From contig OX359264.1 of assembly GCA_947179155.2 (NCBI GenBank), positions 56,135,202 to 56,199,201 on the forward strand: a stretch of 64,000 bases of DNA. Direction: 5' to 3'. Source of the DNA: Hedera helix (lineage: Eukaryota; Streptophyta; Magnoliopsida; Apiales; Araliaceae). The notes beneath the pieces were generated by a model, which saw only the letters and a program-made list of their open reading frames with translations, did no database searches and was not told where the DNA came from. How positions within the stretch are numbered: the first letter of the stretch is position 1; every line of letters starts with the position of its first letter. Position numbers and translations under genes: made by a program. Of the stretch, positions 12,222 through 22,577 are shown piece by piece.

Positions 12222-13655
12222 TGTGACGCCCCCAAATCTAGGCCTACATAGCCCAATTTGAAACGCCATAAAATACAAAATTTCTAATACAAATAGTACA
12301 TGGAACAGAAATACAAACTCAATAATACACAACTAAGTCTTCACTATTATTGCCACACTATATACAACATGTGAAGACTACAATAGCTACCACTCGGACC
12401 GTCATTCCATTCCCCTGCTAGACCCGGCTACTCTCTCATTTTCTGAAAAACAATGGAACAAAAGAAAGGGTGAGCTCAAATAGCCCAGTAAGAAATATCA
12501 TGACTAAGATAATGACAAATAAATTATCATTAGCCTTCAACAGATGAGTTCTTAATTGAATATAATAGACAATAAGCTTTGTATCAATAATAGCAGCGGA
12601 AAGAGCAATCTATTAGAAGAATAATGCAAACTATAATGTCCACTCGCTTCAACTTTTATCATCTTAAACATCGCTGGTCATGATAATATAAATTTCCAGT
12701 TCCTGATTATAATCATGCCAGTTAATAGTTCATATTTGCATTACGAGCCAAAGATATTCAAATATAACACCAACGGTAATGATTATACCAGTTTTCAGCC
12801 TTTGGTCATAATCATACCAATAACAGTTCATCTTTGCCCCAGGCCAAAGAGAATATTCACCACGTGCCCTAAAAGACACAATAATTATATCGCCTTTATC
12901 CTATCAACTGTGCCCCAGGCCACAGATATTCACAACAACATGGTTCTTGATGATTAGAATAACCACCGTGATATAGATGATGAATCAGAAGAAACAGTAT
13001 GATCAATAGATGTCAAAAGTTTATGATTTTTCTTTGTGCAGATTCAAATAATGTCCAAATTGCCAACATGATGTGGACTAAAATTCAAGAATGATATTTA
13101 AGATCCACAGTTCAGAATAACAGTTAAGGTTCAATAGAAAGATTTAGAAAAATAGGAAGGTTCAGTTGAAATGATATTAGATGAAGCGCAAACTATTAAA
13201 GAATATATATTCATTTCAGGAAACTTTACCAACAAGAGACAAGTAAGAAATGAATACGAAGAGTAATTCACCAAACATGCGGTAATCCGCGTAGTCAGGT
13301 TATTCTCAAAGATTAATAAGGAATGAATACGAAATGTTATTCACTAACAGGCGGTAATCCGCGCCGTAAGGTTATTCCCACAATTTAATAAAAAATGAAT
13401 ACGAAGAGTTATTCACCAAACAGGCGGTAATCCGCGCAGTAAGGTTATTCTCAGAGATTAATAAGGAATGAATACGAAAGGTTATTCACCAACAGGCGGT
13501 AATCCGCGCCGTAAGGTTATTCCCACAAATTAATACATGGAAATAAAAGGCACATCCTATGAGTAAGGAAGAAACAATATTATTTTCGAGAATCAAATAA
13601 TGATAATCCCTTACCATAGTAAGTTTGAATAATGGAAGATGAAAAAGATGGTATC
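12222..13655 (-). repeat. 5' LTR of element A, first part
   Basis: This starts TGTGACGCCCCCAAATCTAG and matches 4282 onward with a few substitutions (for example CTGCTAGACC against CTACTAGACC). It stops at GTATC (13651-13655), which is the target duplication of element B. Confidence 0.93.
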
Positions 13656-16600
13656 TGTGACGCCCCCAAATTCAAGCTCCTTGAACCCCGAATTTGGTGC
13701 TCACGATTCAGATAATCTAACTTCATTTACCACTATTCTAAAAGCATTATATATTACACTCATTAAGGTTCAACATATTACAACAGATATCTAATCAACT
13801 CCCAAGGTCATCAACCTTTATATACAAACAACACTACTATAATACATATTTAACATCTACAGTCACAAAATAGATTTAAGACTATTAGCGAGGGACACTC
13901 ATCATTTCTTCAATCTGCCATCTTTTCTTTGCCCTTGTCTTTCTTATTTATACTTTCCGGTTTACCATCTCTGTCTGCGTCACATTAGTTAAGCAAGAAT
14001 GAGCAACCGAAGTGCTCAGCAAGTATAATGAATTTCATAACAACAATATGAGAAAAAGAATTTATAATAATAAGGTAACATGAATCCATTTCAAATGAAT
14101 GAAAGTAACTGAGGAATTTGTCTTTTGAAACATGATAATTGAACATTATACTGAGGGTCACAATATCATTGAACATAGGTTATTCAATAATAATATTGAT
14201 AACCTGTATGTGTCATAAAGACCATAAAACCTTAAGTCCGTACTCGAGGTGATCAGCCTCTCGTACCTATGATTGTGCACATCATATTACCGCATATCAC
14301 GGAATTTCAAATTTAAGACCTTTAACAACTTTATTCCTTGGAACATGATTGTTCACCTCAGTTTCTAAGAGTCCGCACCAAAACAATTTGGTTTGGTTCA
14401 GCACTTATCAATAAAGAGTAATTTGAAATTTTATTATACCAAAAGTCTAGCCGAACAAATGGTCTAGACTCATAATTATCAATTCACTGGCCAACAATTA
14501 TGGTTCCTTATGAATGGCATGTACGAATAAATGCGTGTAATAAAAGGGAATTTCAATTGAATAATCCACAATATCAACAGAAATTAATATTCATGAAAAT
14601 GGAATAATAATGAAACTTTAGGAAATAAAGCTCAATAAAGATTCTAATATCTAACACATAATTAATGGTTCAAAGTTAGGGTTTAGGAACTTGCCTCGAT
14701 GTCCGTTTACTAATTTAATAGCTAAATTTTCCTTTCTTGAGCAACCTATAATAATAACATAATTAAATAATAATTATTTAGTAACTCACGATATTAATTT
14801 ATATAATTAATATCACTCATAACCTAATTATTCTACCCATCGGCTCTATATGGGTATTTATAATTAATTATAACCTATTTTTGGTTATTAATTCTAATTA
14901 TATTCCTTTAATTCTCATTATTAAATATTTAATGATTAATTGAAATTATTCTTCAAAATTGAAAATTTATTAAATTTAATTTATAAAACATTTTTATATA
15001 TTTTTCTGATTTTATATGATTTTTATATAATTTTTATCAATTTTTAAACATTTATTTTAATTAAATTAACTTCCAATGGCATTTTCGTAAATAAGCTGAA
15101 AGCCGGAACGAAGGGCAAAACCGTAATTTCGCAGAAAGTCGGTCGGCCGCGCGTTGCGCGCGCCGCCCCCTGTCCAGCCAAAACGACGTCGTTTGCTCTG
15201 CACCCGGATACTGTTCACCGCGCAATGCGCGGCCAGCCTTTTCTGCCCCAAAACGGCGTCGTTTAAAGGCCGGTTCCGGAAAAAAATTTTGGCCGCGCGC
15301 AATGCGCGGACGGCCAAAAATTTTTTTCTTTCTCTGCGGCGTTAATAACAGCCAACCAGAACAGATTTTCTACCATTTTGATCATTATTTTCCCAACATA
15401 ATTACTCCAAACACAAAATAATTCATCAACACATAACTAAAAATTATTTAGAACAAGTATATAATTATTTGCAAATTTTTCATATAATTATTTTATCACC
15501 AAAAATCAAATAATTAACTCAAATAGTTTATTTTATACCTTCTTTGAAAACTTTGCGGACACTCGGATAACTGAGAATTTCCTTCTCTCTCCTACTCGTG
15601 GTGGCGTTGATGGTCGGTGATGGCGGGTGGTGGTGACGGAGAAGATGATAAAGAGAGATAGTATTGTTTGGTTTGTGTGTTTGGTTATGTTTTATTATCC
15701 TTATTTATTTATTCATGCATATATATATACATACTTGCCACCACTTAATTGCTGTTAAGTTTTTCCTTTTGATTCCACCGACTTAGTCTAAGTCGGTGAG
15801 TAAATTTCAACGCATACGTGCTCATTTAATACATTACGCAGTTAATTTGGGTAATAAATATTTTATAGAATGTATGCAAAATATTTATTTTAATTTACCA
15901 AAATTCATAAAATAATTTATAATTAATATTTATATATTTTTGGGGTACTTTATTTGATAAATTTTGTACACGCACAAGGACATGCATGTATTTATATGAA
16001 ACATTTTATACCTCCAAAATTAATAAAATAATACTCATAATTTAATAAAATTATATTTTTCTATTTTTCAACTTTGTTACATATACATTTCGTAAACATA
16101 CATGTATTTTCTATTACTACATAATATATACATAATTTAATTATTATATATTATGTATTATAACAATTTCTCTTAACCCACAAAATATTAAATCTCACAA
16201 AATAGAAGTAATTCTATTTTGCATAAACATACATTATTTTATTAAAATAAAAATTATTCATATTTATTTATTATTCTTTTCACCACTTTATATATATTTT
16301 ATATAAACTATACAATATAAATTTTGTATAATTTATATAATTATCAACCTTTTCTGTAATAAATTTATTTTCTTGTATAAATTATATATCACCTTCCTTC
16401 ACATATAATTATATTTCCTTATAAAAATATATATATATTTATTTTTATATATATTTTTATATATAATTTCTTTCTTAATAATCTCCAAATTTCCTCATAT
16501 TTATAAATTAACCCATAATTAATAATTTTGACTTCATTAACTACCTCATTAACCTTTAATTTAATTTAGGATTAATTTTTAATATTAATCCTCTTTTCAT

Positions 16601-16752
16601 TACATACATTTTTAAATTAATAATCGTAATAAAAATATACCTCCATAATTAATTTATATATAATTCACATTAATTGCTTAATTTAAATAACTAAAATACA
16701 CACATTTTATTTATTTAAACTTTTTACATGTCATAATATCCTGGATATTACA
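13656..16752 (-). repeat. 3' LTR of element B (3,097 bp)
   Basis: The plus strand runs from TGTGACGCCCCCAAATTCAA to CCTGGATATTACA. The element sense is minus, so U3 starts at 16752. A TATA-like run lies at 15718-15732. A GC-rich block of hairpins lies at 15140-15315 inside an otherwise very AT-rich LTR; the short ORFs there are not genes. Confidence 0.95.
15140..15320. repeat. GC-rich hairpin block in B 3' LTR
   Basis: Three palindromic units built on CGCGCAATGCGCG or GCGCGTTGCGCGC are interspersed with two near-palindromes, AAACGACGTCGTTT and AAACGGCGTCGTTT. In the sense RNA these would fold into stable hairpins. The block is repeated in the 5' LTR at 24062-24242. Similar units occur in the unrelated element at 33503-35080. 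Confidence 0.85.
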
Positions 16753-16765
16753 TTCTTCCCCCCTT
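16753..16765 (-). other. Polypurine tract of element B
   Basis: The minus strand reads AAGGGGGGAAGAA immediately before the 3' LTR start TGTAATATCC. It is intact. Confidence 0.88.
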
Positions 16766-16797
16766 ATAAAAATTCCGTCCCGGAATTTCTACACCAA

Positions 16798-19700
16798 CTA
16801 TTCAAATAAATGGGGATAATTCTGTCGCATTTTCTCCTCTAACTCCCAGGTGGCTTCTTCAACGTTATGATTTCGCCATAACACTTTAACAGAAGGAATC
16901 ACCTTATTTCTTAAGACTTGCTCTTTCCTATCTAATATTTGGACAGGAACTTCTTCATAAGTTAAATCCCTCTCTATCTGAATTGGTTCATATGCTATGA
17001 CGTGCTTATAATCTGGCTTGTACGGTCGTAGCACTGACACGTGGAAAACGTTGTGTATGTGCGCTAACTCTGGAGGTAGAGCCACTTCATAAGCCACTTC
17101 TCCAACTTTCCTCAATACTTCAAACGGTCCAATAAATCTAGGACTTAATTTACCTTTCTTTCCGAATCTAATTTTTCCCTTCCATGGAGACACTTTAAGA
17201 AACACGTGACTTCCCACCTCAAAATCTCGATTTTGCCTATGCAAATCTGCATACTTTTTCTGTCTATCTTGAGCTGCTACCAATCGAGATCGTATCAGCC
17301 TGACTGTTTCCGCTGTCTGTTGAACTAGTTCGGGTCCTAGTAATTGACGTTCACCAACTTCATCCCAGCACAAAGGAGTTCTGCACTTTCTTCCATATAA
17401 GGCTTCATAAGGTGGCATTCCTATACTCGCATGGTAACTGTTGTTATACGCAAATTCTACCAACGGTAGATGGTCATCCCAACTTCCTTTGAAATCCATA
17501 ATACATGCCCGTAACATATCTTCTAAAGTTTGTATCGTCCTTTCGCTTTGACCATCGGTTTGAGGATGGTAGGCCGTACTCAACCTCAGTTGTGTTCCTA
17601 ACCTCTCTTGCAGACTTCTCCAAAAATTTGAAGTAAATCGCGGATCTCGATCTGACACAATTGATACTGGTACTCCATGCCGCGATATCACTTCTTTAAT
17701 GTAGATTCTGGCCAATTGATCCAATTTGTATTTGATCTTAATTGGCAAAAAGTGGGCTGACTTTGTTAATCTGTCTACGATCACCCATATAGCATCGTAG
17801 CCCTTTTGAGTAATCGGAAGCCCTACCACAAAATCCATGGTAATATGTTCCCACTTCCATTCTGGAATTTCAAGAGATTGTAGCAGTCCACTTGGCTTCT
17901 GATGCTCAGCTTTGATCCGCTGACACGTCAAACATCGACTTACATAATCCGCAATTTCTCGTTTCATGTTTGGCCACCAAAAATGCTTTCGTAAATCTTG
18001 ATACATTTTCGTACTTCCTGGGTGAATTGAGAATTTCGAATTATGTGCCTCTTGTAATATCTCCTCCTTCAATTCAACTACTCCTGGTATCCAGATTCGC
18101 CCCTCAAATTTGAGAATTCCATTATTATCTACTTGAAATTTCACTTTATCATTTGAGATAACCCTATCCTTCATCTGAGTACATTCATCATTGGCTAACT
18201 GGGCCTCCTTCACCTTATCTAACAGTGTTGGTTGCATCTCTACAACAAATAACTTCTCATCTGTTTCAGAGGGATACATCACTTCAATTTCTAACTTTGT
18301 CATTTCCCGAATTAGTTCATCCTGAACAGTTAATTTCATCAATTTTTCTCTCTCCTTTCTACTTAAAGCGTCAGCTACTACATTAGCTTTTCCTGGATGG
18401 TAGAGGATTTCACAATCATAATCCTTTATCAATTCCAGCCACCTCCTTTGACGCATGTTCAACTCCTTTTGCGTGAAGATATACTTCAGACTTTTGTGGT
18501 CTGTATATATCTCACATTTCTCCCCATAAAGATAATGTCTCCATATTTTCAATGCAAAAACTACTGCTGCCAATTCCAAATCATGCGTCGGATATCCTTT
18601 CTCATAATCTTTCAATTGTCGTGATGCATATGCAATAACCTTTCCGTTTTGCATAAGCACACAACCTAATCCTTTATGAGAAGCATCACTATATACCACA
18701 AAATTTCCTGTTTCATCAGGCAAAGTTAACACCGGGGCTTCGCTTAGCCTTTTCTTTAATTCACAAAAACTTTCTTCACATTTATCGGTCCACACAAACT
18801 TCACAGACTTTCTAGTTAAATTGGTTAGCGGAGTTGCTATCTTAGAAAAATCTTGAATAAATCGTCGATAATAACCCGCTAAACCTAAGAAACTTCTCAC
18901 TTCTGTGGGTGTCTTTGGTTGTTCCCAATTAATTACAGCTTCAACTTTTGCAGGGTCCACAGAAATTCCATCTTTATCAATAACGTGACCCAAAAAGTGA
19001 ACTCTTTCCAACCAGAATTCACACTTCGAGAATTTAGCATATAACTTTTCTTTTCTCAAAGTTTCCAACACTATCTTTAAATGATCTGCATGTTCTTCCT
19101 GAGTCTTGGAATATACCAGGATATCATCTATGAACACCACTACAAACTTATCCAAGTAGGGTTTAAAAATCCTATTCATCATATCCATGAATGCCGCTGG
19201 TGCATTTGTCAGTCCAAACGGCATAACCAGAAACTCGTAATGACCATAACGAGTTCTGAATGCTGTTTTTGGCACGTCCTCCTTTCTTATTTTCAACTGA
19301 TGATACCCTGACCGAAGATCAATCTTTGAAAAATACTTTGCTCCCTTCAACTGATCAAAAAGATCATCAATCCTTGGCAACGGGTATTTATTCTTGATGG
19401 TCATTTTATTTAACTCTCTATAATCAATACATAATCGCAAAGTTCCATCCTTCTTCTTAACAAATAGCACTGGTGCTCCCCATGGAGACACACTCGGCTG
19501 AATAAACTTCTTATCTAATAGCTCTTGTAGCTGTTTCATCAACTCTTTCATTTCCACTGGGGCCATTCTATACGGAGCCTTAGATATCGGAGCCGTTCCC
19601 GGTGCTAAATCAATCATAAATTCGATTTCCCGATCTGGTGGAAGACCAGGTAAGTCATCCGGAAACACATCGGGAAATTCGTGTACTACCGGTATTTCTC

Positions 19701-21360
19701 CCATTTTCATCTCACCTTTCTGGGTATCTATCACATACGCTAAGTATCCCGTGCCTCCCTTCCTTAACGCCTTACTAGCTTGCATAACTGACAGACAACT
19801 AAATTGTCTTGGTAATTTACTACCATAAAATATTATTTCTGACTTTTTAGGAGTCTGTAAAGTTACACACTTCCGTTGACAATCAATCAGCGCTTTATGG
19901 TTATACAACCAGTCCATCCCTAAGATGACATCAAATTCTCCAAGACGTATTGGAATTAAATCCACATACAACTTATGTTTTCTTATCACCATAGGACAAT
20001 GTTTATGCACATGATTAACAGGTATCACTTCTTTATTTGCAATCTCTATATTTAAGGGTTGTTCTAACTTTTCATGAGTCAACCCTAGTCTTCTAGCAAA
20101 TTCATCAGAAATAAAAGAGCACGTAGCACCCGAATCAAAAAGTACACATGCATTAGTATTGCAAATTGAAATGGTACCTGACACCACTTCTTTAGACTTT
20201 TCAGCATCCTGCACCGTCATATTAAAGGTTCGAGCGGTAGGACGACCTGGATGAGTTGGTGCAGGGAGTGTCAATTTTCCTCCAGTATTTGTACTTTTCC
20301 CTCCACTCGTTACCTCCATCATCTTTTTTGGACAGTTTCGAGCAAAATGGTCTGTTGCTCCACAGTTAAAACATCCTGGTTTCTTCAACTTTGGGCAATC
20401 TGGTGCCATGTGTCCTTCTTGTTGGCACTTATAGCAAACTTTCTTCCCCTTCAGACAAACTCCAGAATGACTTTTTCCGCAATTACCACATGGCTCAATT
20501 TTCCTTTTTACATCTCCGGATTTATTTCCTGAAGTGTTTGTATTACCACTCCACCTTTTCTTATTAGGAGGGTTGGTACTACTACCACTTCCCCCCTTAG
20601 AATCTCCCTCAGTTTTCCTTTTCTTTTGTTCTTGATTGTATTTTATAATAGCTTCACTACCTCCCTCAGCCAAGACTGCCTTCTCCAGTACCTCAGCATA
20701 TGTTGTTGTTTGAAACATATTCACCTTACTATAGATCCAGGGCTTCAATCCCTGTTCAAATCTTTTGGCTTTTCGCTCCTCTGTACTGACCTGGTATGGA
20801 GCAAACCGGGCCAATTCATTAAATTTTGCGGCATACTCAGCTACTGACATGTTATTCTGTTTTAATTCCAAAAACTGAATCTCCAACTTATTCTGCATAC
20901 TGGTGGGAAAATAATTTTCGAAAAACAGTTCTTTAAACCTCAACCATGGAATTATTTCCCCTGTCACTCTATTCCGGTTGGCCTGCCACCAGTGGGCAGC
21001 CTCTCCTTTCATCATAAAAGTTGCAAAAGCTGTCTTCTGCTCCTCTACTACCCTAACCACCTCGAAAACCCTCTCCATTTCCATGATCCAAGTTTGAGCT
21101 TCTATAGGGTTTATAGAGCCTTTAAATTCTGGTGGTCCAGCTAGTTTAAAGTCTTTAAAGTTTGCAAAATGAGGGGGTTGGGTATTTTGTTCAGTAGGAA
21201 CTGGGTTCCTATTTTGCATTGCACCTGCTAGTAAATCTACTAACCTTTGAACTAGATCCACTGGGGCTGTTTCTGATTCTGTTCTTGTATCTGTCCCAGT
21301 GATTTCATTTACTGATTCTTCTTGTGCTTTTCTAGCAGGTCTACCTCTTTTTGGCGGCAT
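16798..21360 (-). CDS. gag-pol: Gag-pol polyprotein of element B, intact (1,520 aa)
   Basis: One uninterrupted ORF encodes all replication functions. Approximate residues: gag capsid region 60-260; CCHC knuckles 290-345 (CYKCQQEGHMAPDC and CFNCGATDHFARNC, preceded by a partial Cys/His cluster); protease active site about 408 (FDSGATCSF); reverse transcriptase 600-780 with FIDDIL at about 743; RNase H about 870-990 (YSDASHKGLG, YTDHKSLKY); integrase with HHCC zinc finger about 1105-1150 and DDE residues near 1175 (MDFVVGLP), 1237 (SDRDPRF) and 1272 (QSERT); and a chromodomain-like C-terminus about 1465-1520. All key residues are present. Gag and pol are in a single frame with no stop between them. 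The ATG directly follows a TTTCAG acceptor-like sequence (21362-21367). Chromodomain integrases are thought to steer insertion to heterochromatin, in keeping with its place inside other elements. Confidence 0.96.
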   Translation of the reverse strand: MPPKRGRPARKAQEESVNEITGTDTRTESETAPVDLVQRLVDLLAGAMQNRNPVPTEQNTQPPHFANFKDFKLAGPPEFKGSINPIEAQTWIMEMERVFEVVRVVEEQKTAFATFMMKGEAAHWWQANRNRVTGEIIPWLRFKELFFENYFPTSMQNKLEIQFLELKQNNMSVAEYAAKFNELARFAPYQVSTEERKAKRFEQGLKPWIYSKVNMFQTTTYAEVLEKAVLAEGGSEAIIKYNQEQKKRKTEGDSKGGSGSSTNPPNKKRWSGNTNTSGNKSGDVKRKIEPCGNCGKSHSGVCLKGKKVCYKCQQEGHMAPDCPKLKKPGCFNCGATDHFARNCPKKMMEVTSGGKSTNTGGKLTLPAPTHPGRPTARTFNMTVQDAEKSKEVVSGTISICNTNACVLFDSGATCSFISDEFARRLGLTHEKLEQPLNIEIANKEVIPVNHVHKHCPMVIRKHKLYVDLIPIRLGEFDVILGMDWLYNHKALIDCQRKCVTLQTPKKSEIIFYGSKLPRQFSCLSVMQASKALRKGGTGYLAYVIDTQKGEMKMGEIPVVHEFPDVFPDDLPGLPPDREIEFMIDLAPGTAPISKAPYRMAPVEMKELMKQLQELLDKKFIQPSVSPWGAPVLFVKKKDGTLRLCIDYRELNKMTIKNKYPLPRIDDLFDQLKGAKYFSKIDLRSGYHQLKIRKEDVPKTAFRTRYGHYEFLVMPFGLTNAPAAFMDMMNRIFKPYLDKFVVVFIDDILVYSKTQEEHADHLKIVLETLRKEKLYAKFSKCEFWLERVHFLGHVIDKDGISVDPAKVEAVINWEQPKTPTEVRSFLGLAGYYRRFIQDFSKIATPLTNLTRKSVKFVWTDKCEESFCELKKRLSEAPVLTLPDETGNFVVYSDASHKGLGCVLMQNGKVIAYASRQLKDYEKGYPTHDLELAAVVFALKIWRHYLYGEKCEIYTDHKSLKYIFTQKELNMRQRRWLELIKDYDCEILYHPGKANVVADALSRKEREKLMKLTVQDELIREMTKLEIEVMYPSETDEKLFVVEMQPTLLDKVKEAQLANDECTQMKDRVISNDKVKFQVDNNGILKFEGRIWIPGVVELKEEILQEAHNSKFSIHPGSTKMYQDLRKHFWWPNMKREIADYVSRCLTCQRIKAEHQKPSGLLQSLEIPEWKWEHITMDFVVGLPITQKGYDAIWVIVDRLTKSAHFLPIKIKYKLDQLARIYIKEVISRHGVPVSIVSDRDPRFTSNFWRSLQERLGTQLRLSTAYHPQTDGQSERTIQTLEDMLRACIMDFKGSWDDHLPLVEFAYNNSYHASIGMPPYEALYGRKCRTPLCWDEVGERQLLGPELVQQTAETVRLIRSRLVAAQDRQKKYADLHRQNRDFEVGSHVFLKVSPWKGKIRFGKKGKLSPRFIGPFEVLRKVGEVAYEVALPPELAHIHNVFHVSVLRPYKPDYKHVIAYEPIQIERDLTYEEVPVQILDRKEQVLRNKVIPSVKVLWRNHNVEEATWELEEKMRQNYPHLFE

Positions 21361-21612
21361 TCTGAAATATAAATTTTATATTAATTTACATTACTATATT
21401 GCAATGCAGAATTAACAATTTATATCAAAACATACCTTCTAACATTACCCTTCAAATATTTACATTAGCAGATAACTATTTTACAAGATACCTACATACC
21501 CCAGATCACACATACATCCTATTTACATATCATATCCCTGCTATTTACATCAAAAGTAGGGTTTCATACTATTTATATAAACATCAATATATACATATAT
21601 CTCAGTATCACA
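21361..21612 (-). other. Spacer between extra ORF and gag-pol in B; possible intron
   Basis: This AT-rich stretch has several stop codons in the shared frame. On the minus strand a donor-like AGAAG|GTATGT (boundary at 21435/21436) and an acceptor-like TTTATATTTCAG (ending 21362) would define a 74-nt intron ending one base before the gag ATG. Whether it is spliced is not shown by sequence alone. Confidence 0.4.
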
Positions 21613-22362
21613 CTATCCCATATTCCACGTGTTCATTGCCCTCCTCATTGCATCTTCAAATTCTTGTCTTATAATGTTGATCGCCACATCGCGATCAATA
21701 TCCCGCCAATATTGGCCTTCCTCCACTCTAAAGTATCGAATCCTGTGTTGTGCCCTTTCTGACGCGCATTTAAAAGCATATTCCATATCATCTATTTTTA
21801 CTTGTTTAGCTCTCACTTCCTTTTCTGTGAGGCCTACCTGTCTATTTGCTCTGCCCCAAGCATTCTCAATTCTTGTCCTATTTGCCACCTCTCTGTTCAA
21901 CCTATCAACAAGAATTTGTCTTTCTGTAGACAACTCTTCGATTCTATGCTCAGCTTGGCCTAATTTATTTACTACCTCATTTTTCTGTTGGGTGAGGTTC
22001 TGAAGTTCTTCCTCTCTTTGTTGGGACACAATATTCTGAGCTACATCTTGGGCTTCTAACTCATGTACCTGGTGTGTAAGATCGGCCACCTGAATTTCTA
22101 ACCCATTGATAGTGTCTATGGCATTAGCTATTAGCTCTTCATTTGGGTCTAAATTTTCGGGAGGAGTACCTTCAGAAGATCCTCCTATTCCTTCTTCTCC
22201 TTCATTGACATCCATATGTTCTTCTGGTTCAAAGTCTGGTTCATACTCTGACCCTGGCTCAGACATAGGTGGACTAGCAATTACTCGCTCAGGTACTACA
22301 TGTATATCCCTAATATCTTCTTCTTCAATCCTAGCCCCACTTGGTTCGCCTGTCTCTGTCAT
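21613..22362 (-). CDS. Extra coiled-coil ORF upstream of gag in element B (249 aa)
   Basis: I do not recognise a family. The ORF lies between the primer site and gag, in sense orientation, in the same frame as gag-pol but separated by stops. The first ATG is at 22362 (MTETGEPSG), directly after an acceptor-like TTGTTTTATAG|G. Residues 1-80 are acidic and rich in Glu, Pro and Ser. Residues about 85-190 are heptad-like and rich in Leu, Gln and Glu (NGLEIQVADLTHQVHELEAQ), a likely coiled coil. The tail is basic and aromatic. There is no zinc finger, protease or membrane segment. Extra ORFs ahead of gag are known in Ogre/Tat-type elements; I would not expect one in a chromovirus. Possible roles are a Gag accessory or RNA-binding factor. 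It might also be a captured host fragment. That it stays open in such a young element hints that it is in use but does not prove it. Confidence 0.75.
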   Translation of the reverse strand: MTETGEPSGARIEEEDIRDIHVVPERVIASPPMSEPGSEYEPDFEPEEHMDVNEGEEGIGGSSEGTPPENLDPNEELIANAIDTINGLEIQVADLTHQVHELEAQDVAQNIVSQQREEELQNLTQQKNEVVNKLGQAEHRIEELSTERQILVDRLNREVANRTRIENAWGRANRQVGLTEKEVRAKQVKIDDMEYAFKCASERAQHRIRYFRVEEGQYWRDIDRDVAINIIRQEFEDAMRRAMNTWNMG

Positions 22363-22562
22363 CCTATAAAACAAGAATACGATAATCTTCTATCAACATT
22401 AATCTAACCATTATATAATAACTTTTAAATAACACATAATTTATTGACTTTCGGACATCCTAAATTCCCTACTTTCCTTTTTTCCCTAAACTCGATTTGA
22501 GTTGCGTACTCATACCTAGTTCGTACTAAGGTTTTCCCTCACCTATAGTCGTAAATCTTTCA
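22363..22562 (-). other. 5' leader of element B with possible intron
   Basis: This untranslated stretch follows the primer site. The minus strand has donor-like ATAG|GTGAGG (boundary 22542/22543) and CTAG|GTATGAG (boundary 22515/22516), and an acceptor-like TTATAG ending at 22364. Splicing here would give an intron of 179 or 152 nt and place the extra ORF's ATG at the start of the next exon. Confidence 0.4.
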
Positions 22563-22574
22563 GCTCTGATACCA
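22563..22574 (-). other. Primer-binding site of element B (initiator Met tRNA)
   Basis: The minus strand reads TGGTATCAGAGC, an exact match to the usual plant initiator-Met-tRNA site, three bases inside the 5' LTR. Confidence 0.92.
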
Positions 22575-22577
22575 TCC

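Noticed and set aside
15066..15345. Overlapping ORFs on both strands in the GC-rich part of B's LTR (and 23988-24267)
   Set aside because: They are open by base composition in a palindromic block, identical in both LTRs, with no protein-like features.
21629..22369. Plus-strand ORFs opposite the extra ORF of element B
   Set aside because: They are antisense shadows. The minus-strand ORF has coiled-coil character and lies in element sense; these are Ser/Cys-rich noise.
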